64,000 bases of DNA from Modestobacter sp. VKM Ac-2982 (GCF_026967935.1 NZ_JAPVBL010000005.1:1-64000), one strand, 5' to 3'. Shown: positions 1-22,063, counted from the stretch's first letter. Notes: a model not told the origin generated them from the sequence alone. Numbers and translations: made by a program.

Positions 1-52
1 CCGAAGACACCGAAGGGGGATTTGTTACTTGGCACTGACTTTCGGCACGCTG

Positions 53-64
53 TTGAGTTCTCAA
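53..64 (-). promoter_or_regulatory. rRNA operon leader element (boxA-like, TTGAGAACTCAA)
   Basis: Read on the minus strand, this is the TTGAGAACTCAA element that lies in actinobacterial rrn leaders between promoter and 16S rRNA and is part of the antitermination/processing region. It sits about 110 bases downstream of a consensus promoter (172-200) and is followed by typical leader sequence to the window edge. The 16S gene itself should begin just left of base 1; it is not in the window. Confidence 0.75.
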
Positions 65-171
65 GGAGCGGACGCGCGGCGAACCAGACCCTCTCAGGTC
101 GTCGTCTCCGGCTTGTGTTGTCCTGCTCGGCGCCCGGTCCCGGCCTCGCGGTCGTTCCCGGCGCAAAGAGA

Positions 172-200
172 AAGTTACGTGGCTCCGCGGGACGTGTCAA
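172..200 (-). promoter_or_regulatory. rRNA operon promoter
   Basis: On the minus strand TTGACA (200-195) and TAACTT (177-172) are separated by exactly 17 bases, a near-consensus vegetative sigma promoter and the strongest hexamer pair I saw in the window. It fires leftward into the boxA-like element and the expected 16S gene. The rest of 1-299 holds leader sequence, the promoter, and a short GC stem (236-243 pairing with 266-273) just past the tyrS stop that may end the upstream transcript. I see no coding region in this stretch. Confidence 0.75.
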
Positions 201-299
201 ACCCGGACCGAGTGACGCCCGCCACCTGGCTGGAACGTCGCCGTCACCCGGCGTTCACACGCGGCCGGCGACGGGGCGCGGTGCCGGGCAGGGCCCAGG

Positions 300-1601
300 T
301 CAGTCGGCCCGACCGGCTCCCGGGCAGTGCACGCCGGCCACCGAGCGCTTGCCCTTGCGGAGCACGAGCCACCCTCCGGGGAGCCAGTCCCCCGGCGCCG
401 GCACCGCGTCCGGGTCGCCGACCCGGACGTTGTTGACGTAGGCCCCGCCCTCCTTGACCGTGCGCCGCGCGTCGGTCAGCGACGACGCCAGGCCCGCCCG
501 CTGGAGCAGGACGGCGACGGACAGCGCCGGGTCGTCGACCTCCACGGCGCCGGCCTCGGTCAGCGCGGCGGCCAGGGTCTGCGGGTCCAGCTCGGAGAGC
601 TCGGCCCGGCCGAACAGCGCCCGGCCGGCGGCCTCGGCCTGCGCCAGCTCCGCAGGGCCGTGCACCAGCCGGGTGAGCTCCTCGGCCAGTGCCCGCTGCG
701 GCGCCCGGGACGCCGGACGTTCCTCGGACTCCGCGATCAGCGCCGCCACCTCCTCGGCCGGGCGCTCGGAGAACAGCGGCAGCCAGGCCCGCGCGTCGAC
801 GTCGTCGATGTTGAGCCAGTACTGGAAGAACGCGTACGGGGTGGTGTGCTCCGGGTCCAGCCAGATCGTGGCGCCCTCGGTCTTGCCGATCTTCTTCCCG
901 TCGGCCGTGGTGATCAACGGGGTGGCCAGCGCGTGGGCCGACGCCCCCTCGGTGCGCCGCACCAGGTCGGCGCCGGCGGTGATGTTGCCCCACTGGTCGG
1001 AGCCCCCGCTCTGCAGCGTGCAGCCGTGCCGGCGGAACAGCTCCCGGAAGTCGTTGGCCTGCAGGATCTGGTAGCTGAACTCTGTGTAGCTGATCCCCGC
1101 GTCGGAGTTCAGCCGGGCGGAGACCGCCTCCTTGGCCAGCATCCGGTTGACCCGGAAGTGCTTGCCGAGGTCGCGGAGGAAGTCGATCGCCGACAGCGGC
1201 GACGTCCACTCGAGGTTGTCCACGTAGATCGGCTCGCGCAGCCCCTGCTCGGCCGCCGGCAGGTCGAGGAAGCGCGCCACCCGACGGCGGATCCCGTCCA
1301 CCCAGGTCGCCACCTGGGCGGGGTCGTTCAGCTGCCGCTCGGACGACGGGCGGGGGTCGCCGATCAGCCCGGTCGCCCCGCCGACCAGCACGATCGGCTG
1401 GTGCCCGGCTCGCTGCAGGGCCCGCAGCACCATGAACTGGATGAGGTGGCCGACGTGCAGGCTCGCCGCGGTCGGGTCGAAGCCGCAGTAGAAGGTGACC
1501 GGCCCCTCCGCGAGGTGGGCGCGCAGGGCGTCCTCGTCGGTGCTCTGGGCGATCAGCCCGCGGCGGTGCAGCTCGTCGATCACGGAATGCGCAGAGGTCA
1601 C
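300..1601 (-). CDS. tyrS: Tyrosyl-tRNA synthetase
   Basis: Class I aminoacyl-tRNA synthetase that charges tRNA-Tyr in the cytoplasm. The 434-residue product has the HIGH-type motif HVGH at about residues 49-52, the second signature as KIGKT (bacterial TyrS KFGKS position), and a C-terminal S4 RNA-binding domain. The length fits bacterial TyrS. The GTG start at 1601 overlaps the mpg stop by four bases (GTGA), so translation is probably coupled. The frame stays open further upstream, but that part reads as mpg in another frame. tyrS is the last gene of the arg-mpg-tyrS run and is followed by the rrn promoter. Confidence 0.97.
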   Translation of the reverse strand: MTSAHSVIDELHRRGLIAQSTDEDALRAHLAEGPVTFYCGFDPTAASLHVGHLIQFMVLRALQRAGHQPIVLVGGATGLIGDPRPSSERQLNDPAQVATWVDGIRRRVARFLDLPAAEQGLREPIYVDNLEWTSPLSAIDFLRDLGKHFRVNRMLAKEAVSARLNSDAGISYTEFSYQILQANDFRELFRRHGCTLQSGGSDQWGNITAGADLVRRTEGASAHALATPLITTADGKKIGKTEGATIWLDPEHTTPYAFFQYWLNIDDVDARAWLPLFSERPAEEVAALIAESEERPASRAPQRALAEELTRLVHGPAELAQAEAAGRALFGRAELSELDPQTLAAALTEAGAVEVDDPALSVAVLLQRAGLASSLTDARRTVKEGGAYVNNVRVGDPDAVPAPGDWLPGGWLVLRKGKRSVAGVHCPGAGRAD

Positions 1602-2272
1602 GGTCGTCCATCCTGCCTGGGGCCCCGGCGCCGCGGCTTCCCGCCTGCCCGGAAGACGCTCACCGAGGGGGCGTCGGTCTCCCAGAACCGCCACGGCAGC
1701 TCGGCCGCCACGCTGATCCCCACCCGGGGACCGGCCGAGGTGCCCGCCGGCGGGGCGCCGGCGTGCAGGCGCACGGGTGACGCGGGGTCCAACAGGTCCG
1801 TCCCCCGGTCGTCGGGGCCGATCGCCAGCGCCTGGGTGAGCCGGGCCGGACCACGCGCCAGGTCCCGCGGCACCCGCGCAGCCGGGCGCCTGGACGCCGC
1901 GAGCGACTCCCCCACCAGCACCTCACCGGCGCGCATCAGGACCGCCGAGCCGCGACCGGCCGGGCCGACGACGACGTTGGCGCACCAGTGCACCCCGTAG
2001 CTGAAGTACACGTACAGCCGGCCGGGTGGACCGAACATGATCTCCGCCCGCGGGGTCGGGCCCCGGTGGGCATGGGACGCCGGGTCCTCCCCCTCCCCCG
2101 AGTAGGCCTCGACCTCGGTGAGCCGGAGCGCGACCCGGCCGTCGGGGCGGTCGGTCACCACCCAGCAGCCCAGCAGCGCGCGGGCCACCTCGTCGACCGG
2201 CCCGAGCAGGGCGTCCTCGGTGAGGAGCGGCCCCGGCCCGGGCCGGTCGGACGACGGGAGGTCGGCGGCCAC
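1598..2272 (-). CDS. mpg: DNA-3-methyladenine glycosylase (AAG/Mpg family)
   Basis: Base-excision repair enzyme that removes alkylated purines such as 3-methyladenine and hypoxanthine. The 224-residue product has the AAG-fold active-site segment LTEVEAYSG (catalytic Glu) and the YFSYGVHWCANVV segment with the intercalating and base-pocket aromatics, followed by a conserved LARGPARLTQALAI block. The GTG at 2272 is four bases after the argH stop, and the gene overlaps tyrS by four bases. A repair gene between argH and tyrS is common in this actinobacterial neighbourhood. Confidence 0.93.
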   Translation of the reverse strand: MAADLPSSDRPGPGPLLTEDALLGPVDEVARALLGCWVVTDRPDGRVALRLTEVEAYSGEGEDPASHAHRGPTPRAEIMFGPPGRLYVYFSYGVHWCANVVVGPAGRGSAVLMRAGEVLVGESLAASRRPAARVPRDLARGPARLTQALAIGPDDRGTDLLDPASPVRLHAGAPPAGTSAGPRVGISVAAELPWRFWETDAPSVSVFRAGGKPRRRGPRQDGRP

Positions 2273-2276
2273 GGGG

Positions 2277-10627
<8,351 letters not shown>

Positions 10628-10734
10628 CGCGGGGTGCCCGAGGGGCGAGGAGGTGATGGCGCCCGCGGGCCGGCGGATCTGCGACAGGCTGGTCCTCAGC
10701 AGCCGACCGAGACGAGCCCCGAGGAGACCCGGCC

Positions 10735-11193
10735 ATGGACGAGAACGACCTCCCCGTCCCCGCGACCTACGACAGCTGCGGGCACGTCGAGGGCCCCTTC
10801 TTCCACGGGACCCGGGCCGCCCTGGCACCCGGCGTCGAGCTGGTCCCCGGCCACGGCTCGAACTTCCAGGAGGGCCGGGTGTCCCACCACGTCTACTTCA
10901 CCTCGCTCGTGGACACCGCCGCCTGGGGCGCGGAGCTGGCAGCTGCACTCGCCGGCAGCGGGGAGCCGGGACGCATCTACGTCGTGGAGCCCCTCGGCCC
11001 GTTCGAGGACGACCCGAACGTGACCGACAAGCGGTTCCCCGGCAACCCCACCCGGTCCTACCGGACCCGCCACCCGGTGCGCGTCGTCAGCGAGCTGGAC
11101 AGCTGGCAGGGGCACGCCCCGGAGGCGCTGCAGGGGATGCTGGACCACCTTGCGCTGTTGCGGGCGGAGGGCCGGGACCTCATCGAGGACTGA
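10735..11193 (+). CDS. arr: Rifampin ADP-ribosyltransferase (Arr family)
   Basis: Inactivates rifamycins by ADP-ribosylating the C23 hydroxyl using NAD. The 152-residue product matches the known Arr family along its length: FFHGTRA (first catalytic His near residue 24), SNFQEGR, HHVYFTS with the Tyr, TAAWGAELA, and EDDPNVTDKRFPGNPTRSYRT-type core. ATG at 10735. It stands alone with no mobile-element genes beside it, so it looks like a chromosomal intrinsic resistance gene as in many environmental actinobacteria. Confidence 0.93.
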   Translation: MDENDLPVPATYDSCGHVEGPFFHGTRAALAPGVELVPGHGSNFQEGRVSHHVYFTSLVDTAAWGAELAAALAGSGEPGRIYVVEPLGPFEDDPNVTDKRFPGNPTRSYRTRHPVRVVSELDSWQGHAPEALQGMLDHLALLRAEGRDLIED

Positions 11194-11248
11194 TGGTCGT
11201 CACGTCCGTTCACCGATGAGTTGGGCCGGCGCCACCGGTCTGACCGGC

Positions 11249-11653
11249 ATGACGCAGACCCAGCACCAGACCACCACCCTGACCCAGCTCGCCGTCACGA
11301 TGTTCTCCGTCCGCGACCAGGACGCCGCCCGGGCCTTCTACACCGAGGTGCTGGGCTTCGAGGTGCGCGGCGACGACCGCTTCGGCGAGGACGGCACCGA
11401 CCGCTGGCTGGAGGTCGCCCCGCCCGGCTCCTCCGCGCGGCTGGCGCTGAACCCGCCGATGGGCGGCTCCCCCGGCGGCGGCTCCGTCGGGGTCGAGTCG
11501 ACCGACGTGCTCGCCGAGCACCGGCGGCTCGCCGCCCGCGGCGACGTCGACGTCGACCCGGCACCGACCCGGGTGCCCGGCGCGCCGCTGCTCTTCGCGG
11601 TCCGTGACCCTGACGGCAACACGATCTGGGTCGTCGAGGAAGCGGCCGGCTGA
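11249..11653 (+). CDS. VOC-superfamily (glyoxalase/bleomycin-resistance-like) protein
   Basis: 134-residue protein with the paired beta-alpha-beta-beta-beta units of the vicinal oxygen chelate fold: LAVTMFSVRDQDAARAFYTEVLG at the N-terminus and FAVRDPDGNTIWVVEE at the C-terminus. The terminal Glu is at the usual metal-ligand position. The substrate cannot be inferred. ATG at 11249 is chosen because the fold begins a few residues later; the open frame extends upstream without family similarity. Confidence 0.85.
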   Translation: MTQTQHQTTTLTQLAVTMFSVRDQDAARAFYTEVLGFEVRGDDRFGEDGTDRWLEVAPPGSSARLALNPPMGGSPGGGSVGVESTDVLAEHRRLAARGDVDVDPAPTRVPGAPLLFAVRDPDGNTIWVVEEAAG

Positions 11654-11716
11654 CGGTCGCCGCACAGCTGGTCCTCGGACTGCTGAGGGCGTTCTGTCAG
11701 CAGGGCCGTGCAGAGT

Positions 11717-11751
11717 CCCCCCTGCCCCGGCGATCGACGCCGGGCAGGGGG
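11717..11751 (+). other. Stable hairpin in the 5' leader of the STAS gene
   Basis: CCCCCTGCCCCGGCG pairs with CGCCGGGCAGGGGG (11738-11751) with one bulged C and a five-base loop. The 3' arm runs into the GGGGGAGGAA Shine-Dalgarno region of the next gene (ATG 11764). It could be a terminator for the VOC gene or a structure that limits access to the ribosome site. Confidence 0.55.
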
Positions 11752-11763
11752 AGGAACACCGCC

Positions 11764-12081
11764 ATGCGCGACGTCCAGCAGCTGTCCGGCGGGATCGACC
11801 TGGTCGAGGAGGACGGCGTGACCGTGCTCCGGCTCTGCGGGGAGGTCGACAGCCTGGTGGTCGAGGCCTGGGACGCCGGCGGGCCGCGCATCTCCGGGGC
11901 CGGCGCCATCGACCTCTCGGCGGCCACGTTCCTGGACGGCCGGGCGTTGCGGCTGCTGGTGCGGGAGACCGAGCACGCCCGCCGGGCCGGGGGGCTGCCC
12001 GAGCTCCGCCGGCCCTCCCCCATGGTCCGCCGGATGCTCGAGGTCACCGGCGCCGCCGTGCTGTTCACCGCGATCTGCTGA
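11764..12081 (+). CDS. STAS-domain protein (anti-sigma-factor-antagonist-like)
   Basis: 105-residue single-domain protein of the SpoIIAA/STAS fold: an N-terminal strand pair (GVTVLRLCGEVDS) and the central IDLSAATFLDGRALRLL segment. In classical antagonists the equivalent of this loop reads DSSG, with a Ser phosphorylated by the anti-sigma kinase. Here it is DGRA, so the phospho-acceptor seems missing and the protein may be constitutively active or have another role. No anti-sigma or sigma gene is adjacent. Confidence 0.78.
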   Translation: MRDVQQLSGGIDLVEEDGVTVLRLCGEVDSLVVEAWDAGGPRISGAGAIDLSAATFLDGRALRLLVRETEHARRAGGLPELRRPSPMVRRMLEVTGAAVLFTAIC

Positions 12082-12134
12082 GCCGCCTGCGGGCACCGCG
12101 GTCTGCTGACCGCCTCGGGCACCGCGGCGGCTCA
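12079..12134. terminator. Bidirectional terminator between convergent STAS and SDR genes
   Basis: TGAGCCGCC (12079-12087) pairs perfectly with GGCGGCTCA (12126-12134), with an inner GCGGT/ACCGC stem. The first three bases are the STAS stop codon and the last three are the complement of the SDR stop codon, so the structure is shared by both convergent genes. Confidence 0.7.
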
Positions 12135-12945
12135 GCCGATCGGGTCCTCGGTGCCGTAGGGCCGCAGCCGGAGCTGGCGGGCGGCGCCCGCCGGCGTGGT
12201 GGCGCGCAGCAGGTCCAGGTCGTCGGCACCAGCCCGGAAGAAGCGCCCCGACCACTGGTCCAGCTCCCCGGCGGCGATCGCCAGGGCGAGCGCCACGACG
12301 TCCTCCGGCCGGGTCCACTCGGTGCGCCCGGCGTGCATCGGCATCGCCCGGGTCATCTCCGTGTCGATCACCCCCGGCGCCAGGTCGAAGGCGCGCACGC
12401 CGTGCTCGGCACCGGCCAGGTCGATCGCCTCGGTGATCCGCATCTGGGCCGTCTTGCCGGCCGAGTAGGCGCTGTAGACGTCGCTCCCCCGGGTGCCCAG
12501 GCCGCTGGCGAGCCCGACCACCCGGCCGCCGCCGGCGGCCAGCATCCCGGGGACGACGGCGCGGGAGACCAGGAACGGCCCGCGCACCTGGCTCTCCACC
12601 ACCTGCCACCACTGGTCGGGGTCGGCCTCCCAGAGCGGCACCTCTGCGGCGTCGATGAGGCCGGCGTTGTTGACCAGCAGGGTGACCGGCCCGAGCTCCG
12701 CGACCACCTGGGTGACCGCGGCCTGCACGGCGTCAGGGTCGGTGACGTCGGCGGCCACGGCCAGCGTGCGGGCACCAGTGGCGTCGGCGACCTCGGCCAT
12801 CGCCCCGTGCAGCCGGTCGGCCGACCGGGCCAGGCCGGCCACGGTCGCGCCGCGCTCGGCCAGCCCCTGCGCCAGGTACCGGCCGATGCCGGCGGAGGCA
12901 CCGGTGACCAGCGCGACGGTGCCGGTGAGGTCCGGCCGACTCACG

Positions 12946-12953
<8 letters not shown>
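12132..12953 (-). CDS. Short-chain dehydrogenase/reductase
   Basis: 273-residue classical SDR: NAD(P)-binding TGASAGIG at about residues 18-25, NNAG motif, and the active-site Ser...Tyr-x3-Lys as YSAYSAGK. It ends with an unusual C-terminal tail of about 30 residues after the usual SDR core. GTG at 12953 overlaps the pheT stop, so it may be expressed downstream of pheT. An internal GTG at 12944 is an alternative start. Substrate unknown. Confidence 0.88.
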
Positions 12954-18889
<5,936 letters not shown>

Positions 18890-18890
18890 G

Positions 18891-19694
18891 CTACTCGGCG
18901 AGCTGGGTGGCGTAGAGACAGATCGAGGCGGCCACCGAGAGGTTGAGGCTCTCCGCCCGGCCGCGCATCGGGATGCGCACCCGCGCGTCGGCGAGCGCGG
19001 CCAGACCGGCGTCCAGCCCGCGGGCCTCGTTGCCGAACAGCCACAGCACCGACCCGCTGAGCAACCCCGCGTCCCCGGCGGCGTCCAGGGCCACCTCTCC
19101 CCCGCCGTCGGCGGCCAGCACGGTGGTGCCGGCGGCCTGCACCTGCGGCACCAGCTCGGCCAGCGGCGTGCTGCGCACGACGTCGACGTGGAACAGGCTG
19201 CCGGCGCTGCTGCGCACCACCTTGCCGCCGTAGGGGTCGGCGGAGCCGGTGCCGAACACCACGGTGCGGGCGCCGCAGGCATCGGCGGTGCGCAGCACCG
19301 TCCCGGCGTTCCCGGGGTCGTTGAGCTCGGCCAGCGCGACCGCCAGCCGCGGCGGGTCGGTCACCAGCGTCGCGGCCGGCACGTCGCGCAGCGCGCAGAC
19401 GGCGACCAGCCCCTGCGGCGTCACGGTCTCCGACAGCGAGGCGACCGCCCGGTCGGTGGCCACGTGCACGGGCACCCGGGCGGCCGCCAGCAGGTCGCGG
19501 TGGGTGTCCGCCGCAGCCGCGGTGACGAACAGCTCGAGGACGGCGCCCGGCTGGGCCTGCGCCTGCGCCAGCGCCTCGCTGACCGCCTGCCGCCCCTCGG
19601 CGAGGAAGGCCCCGGCGTCGTCCCGGCCGCTGCGCCGGGTGAGCTTGCGGGCACCGGCGACCCGCGCCGAGCGCTCGGTCAGCAGGTCGGGCAC
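18891..19694 (-). CDS. TrmH/SpoU-family RNA 2'-O-methyltransferase
   Basis: SAM-dependent ribose methyltransferase of the SPOUT class, probably acting on 23S rRNA given its position next to rplT in many actinobacteria. The three motifs are clear: LNDPGNAGTVLRTADA, LWLFGNEARGLD and IPMRGRAESLNLSVAAS. An N-terminal substrate-binding domain precedes them. GTG at 19694 has AGGAG six bases upstream (19701-19705), so I prefer it over the longer start at 19739, which would run into the terminator stem. Confidence 0.92.
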   Translation of the reverse strand: MPDLLTERSARVAGARKLTRRSGRDDAGAFLAEGRQAVSEALAQAQAQPGAVLELFVTAAAADTHRDLLAAARVPVHVATDRAVASLSETVTPQGLVAVCALRDVPAATLVTDPPRLAVALAELNDPGNAGTVLRTADACGARTVVFGTGSADPYGGKVVRSSAGSLFHVDVVRSTPLAELVPQVQAAGTTVLAADGGGEVALDAAGDAGLLSGSVLWLFGNEARGLDAGLAALADARVRIPMRGRAESLNLSVAASICLYATQLAE

Positions 19695-19728
19695 GGGGAG
19701 CTCCTCTCGCAGGGTGGGCGCAGACGAC

Positions 19729-19773
19729 GACGCCGTCACCAGCGGGTCACGAGGACCCGCCGGCGACGGCGTC
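19729..19773 (-). terminator. Terminator after rplT
   Basis: GACGCCGTC (19729-19737) pairs with GACGGCGTC (19765-19773), enclosing a second perfect stem GCGGGTC/GACCCGC (19742-19748 with 19754-19760). It sits 16 bases past the rplT stop on the minus strand and before the methyltransferase start, so it probably ends or attenuates the infC-rpmI-rplT transcript. Confidence 0.7.
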
Positions 19774-19788
19774 GAAGGTGGTTCTGGT

Positions 19789-20178
19789 TCAGGCGGCCTG
19801 GGCGCCGGTCGCCTCGGGGTTCGCGGCGAGCGCGGCCCGGGCGGACTCCACCAGGGTGGCGAAGGTGGCGGGCTCGTTCACGGCGAGCTCGGCCAGGACA
19901 CGACGGTCCAGCTCGATCCCGGCGAGCTTGAGGCCCTGCATGAACCGGTTGTAGGTCATGTCGTTCTGCCGGGCCGCGGCGTTGATCCGGGTGATCCACA
20001 GCTTGCGGAAGTCACCCTTGCGGACCTTGCGGTCGCGGTAGTTGTAGGTGGCCGAGTGGAGGATCTGCTCCTTGGCCTTGCGGTACAGCCGCGAGCGCTG
20101 GCCGCGGTAACCGCTGGCCGCCTCGAGGGTCGTGCGGCGCTTCTTCTGGGCGTTGACCGCCCGCTTCACGCGTGCCAC
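19789..20178 (-). CDS. rplT: 50S ribosomal protein L20
   Basis: Binds 23S rRNA early in large-subunit assembly. The 129-residue protein has the typical [16 protein letters not shown]-terminal RNA-binding tail and the conserved [20 protein letters not shown] and [12 protein letters not shown] segments. GTG start at 20178. Third gene of infC-rpmI-rplT. Confidence 0.98.
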   Translation of the reverse strand: MARVKRAVNAQKKRRTTLEAASGYRGQRSRLYRKAKEQILHSATYNYRDRKVRKGDFRKLWITRINAAARQNDMTYNRFMQGLKLAGIELDRRVLAELAVNEPATFATLVESARAALAANPEATGAQAA

Positions 20179-20215
20179 GTGAGAGCTCCTGTCTGCTGGT
20201 TACGGGAAGGGACGG

Positions 20216-20410
20216 TCAGAGACCGAGGAGCTTCTTCATCCGGCTGGTGTCCGCCGGAGAGAGCTCTGCGGTGCCGCTGATACGGCGCTTCCGGCTCGAG
20301 GACTTGTGCTCGAACTTGTGCTGGTTGTTCGTGTGCTCAGCCACCAGCTTCCCGGTGCCCGTGACGCGGATGCGCTTGGCCGCGCCCTTGTGGGTCTTGT
20401 TCTTCGGCAT
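20216..20410 (-). CDS. rpmI: 50S ribosomal protein L35
   Basis: 64-residue ribosomal protein beginning MPKNKTHKGAAKRIRVTGTG with the conserved HKFEHKSSSRKRR segment. ATG at 20410. It lies between infC and rplT as in nearly all bacteria; the intergenic gap to infC (20411-20501) may carry regulatory structure but I could not define one. Confidence 0.98.
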   Translation of the reverse strand: MPKNKTHKGAAKRIRVTGTGKLVAEHTNNQHKFEHKSSSRKRRISGTAELSPADTSRMKKLLGL

Positions 20411-20501
20411 GTCCTCGTCCTTGTTCGTGTCTGTCCGCGCCAGGAGCAGCGGGCTGCTCCTGGCGCGGGCCGTCTCGGTCGTGCGGGGGCCCTCGCCCGG
20501 C

Positions 20502-21089
20502 TCAGGCCGGGGGGGCCTGCTCCTCGGATGCCGCCTGCTTCTCGGCCTTCGCAGAGCGCCGCGCGTCGTCGGTCGCCGCCTGGTTCCGGTGCGGCGCGAT
20601 AACCATGACCATGTTCCGGCCGTCCTGCTTGGGGTTGGACTCCACCACCCCGAGGTCGGCCACGTCGCCGGCCAGCCGCTGCAGCAGCTTGTAGCCCATC
20701 TCCGGGCGGGACTGCTCGCGACCGCGGAACATCACGGTGATCTTGACCTTGTCGCCGCCCTTGAGGAAGCGCTCGACGTGGCCCTTCTTGGTCTCGTAGT
20801 CGTGCGGGTCGATCTTGAGGCGCAGCCGCATCTCCTTGATGACGGTGAGCGCCTGGTTCCGCCGGGCCTCACGGGCCTTCTGCGCGGCTTCGTACTTGAA
20901 CTTCCCGTAGTCCATGAGCTTGACGACGGGAGGCCGGGCCATGGGCGCGACCTCGACCAGGTCGAGCTCGGAGTCCTGGGCCAGGCGCAGCGCTTCGCCG
21001 ATCGGCACGATGCCGACCTGCTCGCCCTCCGGTCCGACCAGGCGGACCTCGGGAACGCGGATGCGGTCGTTGATGCGGGGCTCGGTGAT
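20502..21089 (-). CDS. infC: Translation initiation factor IF-3 (non-AUG, ATC start)
   Basis: Prevents premature subunit joining and proofreads the start codon. The 195-residue product has the IF-3 N-domain ([28 protein letters not shown]) and C-domain ([25 protein letters not shown]). The conserved protein begins at TEPRIND, and directly before it is ATC (21089-21087) preceded by AGGAG with five bases of spacing. No ATG or GTG is suitably placed; a TTG at 21149 would add 20 non-conserved residues and lie in the leader hairpin region. A rare start codon fits IF-3 autoregulation. Confidence 0.95.
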   Translation of the reverse strand: MTEPRINDRIRVPEVRLVGPEGEQVGIVPIGEALRLAQDSELDLVEVAPMARPPVVKLMDYGKFKYEAAQKAREARRNQALTVIKEMRLRLKIDPHDYETKKGHVERFLKGGDKVKITVMFRGREQSRPEMGYKLLQRLAGDVADLGVVESNPKQDGRNMVMVIAPHRNQAATDDARRSAKAEKQAASEEQAPPA

Positions 21090-21149
21090 GGCCTCTCCTC
21101 TGCTGCTGCGGGGAGGAGTCGCACCCGTCCCGGGTCGCCGACGCAGCAA

Positions 21150-21177
21150 GGCCCCGTGAGCTGGTGCTCACGGGGCC
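21150..21177 (-). promoter_or_regulatory. Perfect 12-bp hairpin in the infC leader
   Basis: GGCCCCGTGAGC pairs with GCTCACGGGGCC around a four-base loop, 60 bases upstream of the infC ATC start. No T-run follows. It may be a leader attenuator or ribosomal-protein-responsive structure. The rest of the 325-base stretch 21090-21414 is leader and promoter sequence with no gene that I can support. Confidence 0.5.
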
Positions 21178-21388
21178 CACTCGCCGGGGTGCCGCAGCCG
21201 ACACCCCGGGGCGGGGGTGCCGTCGCGGCCGCGCGAGCCGGCCGGGGCCGACCTGCGCGATCCGGGGACCTGGACGCCTGTGCGGCGCCAGGTGGGAGCG
21301 GGCTCCTCTTTGGTCAGTGACCGCCGGTCTCTGCAGACGGCGGCCGCTGTGGTTCACGCGCCTCGATGTAGCGGGGGGAGGCGTGCTC

Positions 21389-21417
21389 ACAGTACAGCGC
21401 GCGGGCCCCCGCCGTCA
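21389..21417 (-). promoter_or_regulatory. Candidate promoter of infC-rpmI-rplT
   Basis: On the minus strand TGACGG (21417-21412) and TACTGT (21394-21389) are 17 bases apart. It overlaps the last codon of the upstream PH-domain gene and would give a leader of roughly 290 bases containing the hairpin at 21150-21177. Hexamer match is moderate. Confidence 0.35.
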
Positions 21418-21924
21418 TTCCCGGGGGTACAGCAGGTCCTCGCGCGGCGCGGGGTTGCGCTCCCGGTGGTCGGCCAGCAGCGCCCGCAGCCCCCGGACGG
21501 CGACCAGCGCCCGCTGACCGTCGGCGGCCTGGATCGCCCCCATCGCCACCTCGTCGTCGTTGCTCAGCAGCAGGCTGGCCCACGGGGAGTGCTGGTCGAA
21601 GCGCACCGCGATCACCGCCGACCAGGGCACCTCGTGGTTGATGACGACGTTGCGGATCCGCACCCCGGAGGCGTCGGCGTCCACCCGGGACCGCCCCAGC
21701 AGGAGCACGCCCGCCCCCATGGCGAGACCGAGGCCCACCATCGCGACCTGGTCGGAGGTCCGGAAGGACACCACCCCGGTGGTCGACTCCTTGAGCAGCA
21801 GGGCGACCACGCTCATCACGATCACCAGACCGGCCGCCATGACCGCGGTGATCACCCGCAGGCGGCGCGGGACAGCGGAGACCGGGTGGGGCGCGGGGTC
21901 GGTGGGCGTGGGCTCGGCGGGCAC
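21415..21924 (-). CDS. Membrane-anchored PH-domain protein
   Basis: 169-residue protein with two predicted transmembrane helices (about residues 23-45 and 57-75) followed by a bacterial PH-like beta-rich domain (RVDADASGVRIRNVV, HEVPWSAVIAVRFD). Such two-helix plus PH proteins are widespread and mostly uncharacterised in actinobacteria. GTG at 21924 follows an AGGA-containing sequence; the longer open frame upstream enters the divergent promoter of nnaR. Confidence 0.8.
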   Translation of the reverse strand: MPAEPTPTDPAPHPVSAVPRRLRVITAVMAAGLVIVMSVVALLLKESTTGVVSFRTSDQVAMVGLGLAMGAGVLLLGRSRVDADASGVRIRNVVINHEVPWSAVIAVRFDQHSPWASLLLSNDDEVAMGAIQAADGQRALVAVRGLRALLADHRERNPAPREDLLYPRE

Positions 21925-22025
21925 GTCACCATCCTGCCCGCTCCCGACAGTGCCGCGCAGACGTGCAGGTCGGGACGGCGCCGGCTGAGCACAGCCCGCC
22001 CGGACGTCCACTCCTGAGGCGGGAC

Positions 22026-22057
22026 GTCACACGGATGGAACACCGAGGACGCACCAT
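22026..22057 (+). promoter_or_regulatory. GlnR-like site and -10 of nnaR
   Basis: GTCAC (22026-22030), six bases, GGAAC (22037-22041) matches the actinobacterial GlnR consensus gTnAc-n6-GaAAc. Fifteen bases from the start of GGAAC lies CACCAT (22052-22057), a weak xAnnnT -10, which ends six bases before the GTG start, so the mRNA may be leaderless. The same 15-base offset occurs at the cynS, narK and nasA promoters. Confidence 0.5.
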
Positions 22058-22063
22058 GGACGA

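Noticed and set aside
327-2000. Plus-strand open frame opposite tyrS and mpg
   Set aside because: Shadow of tyrS and mpg; no ribosome site and no recognisable domain.
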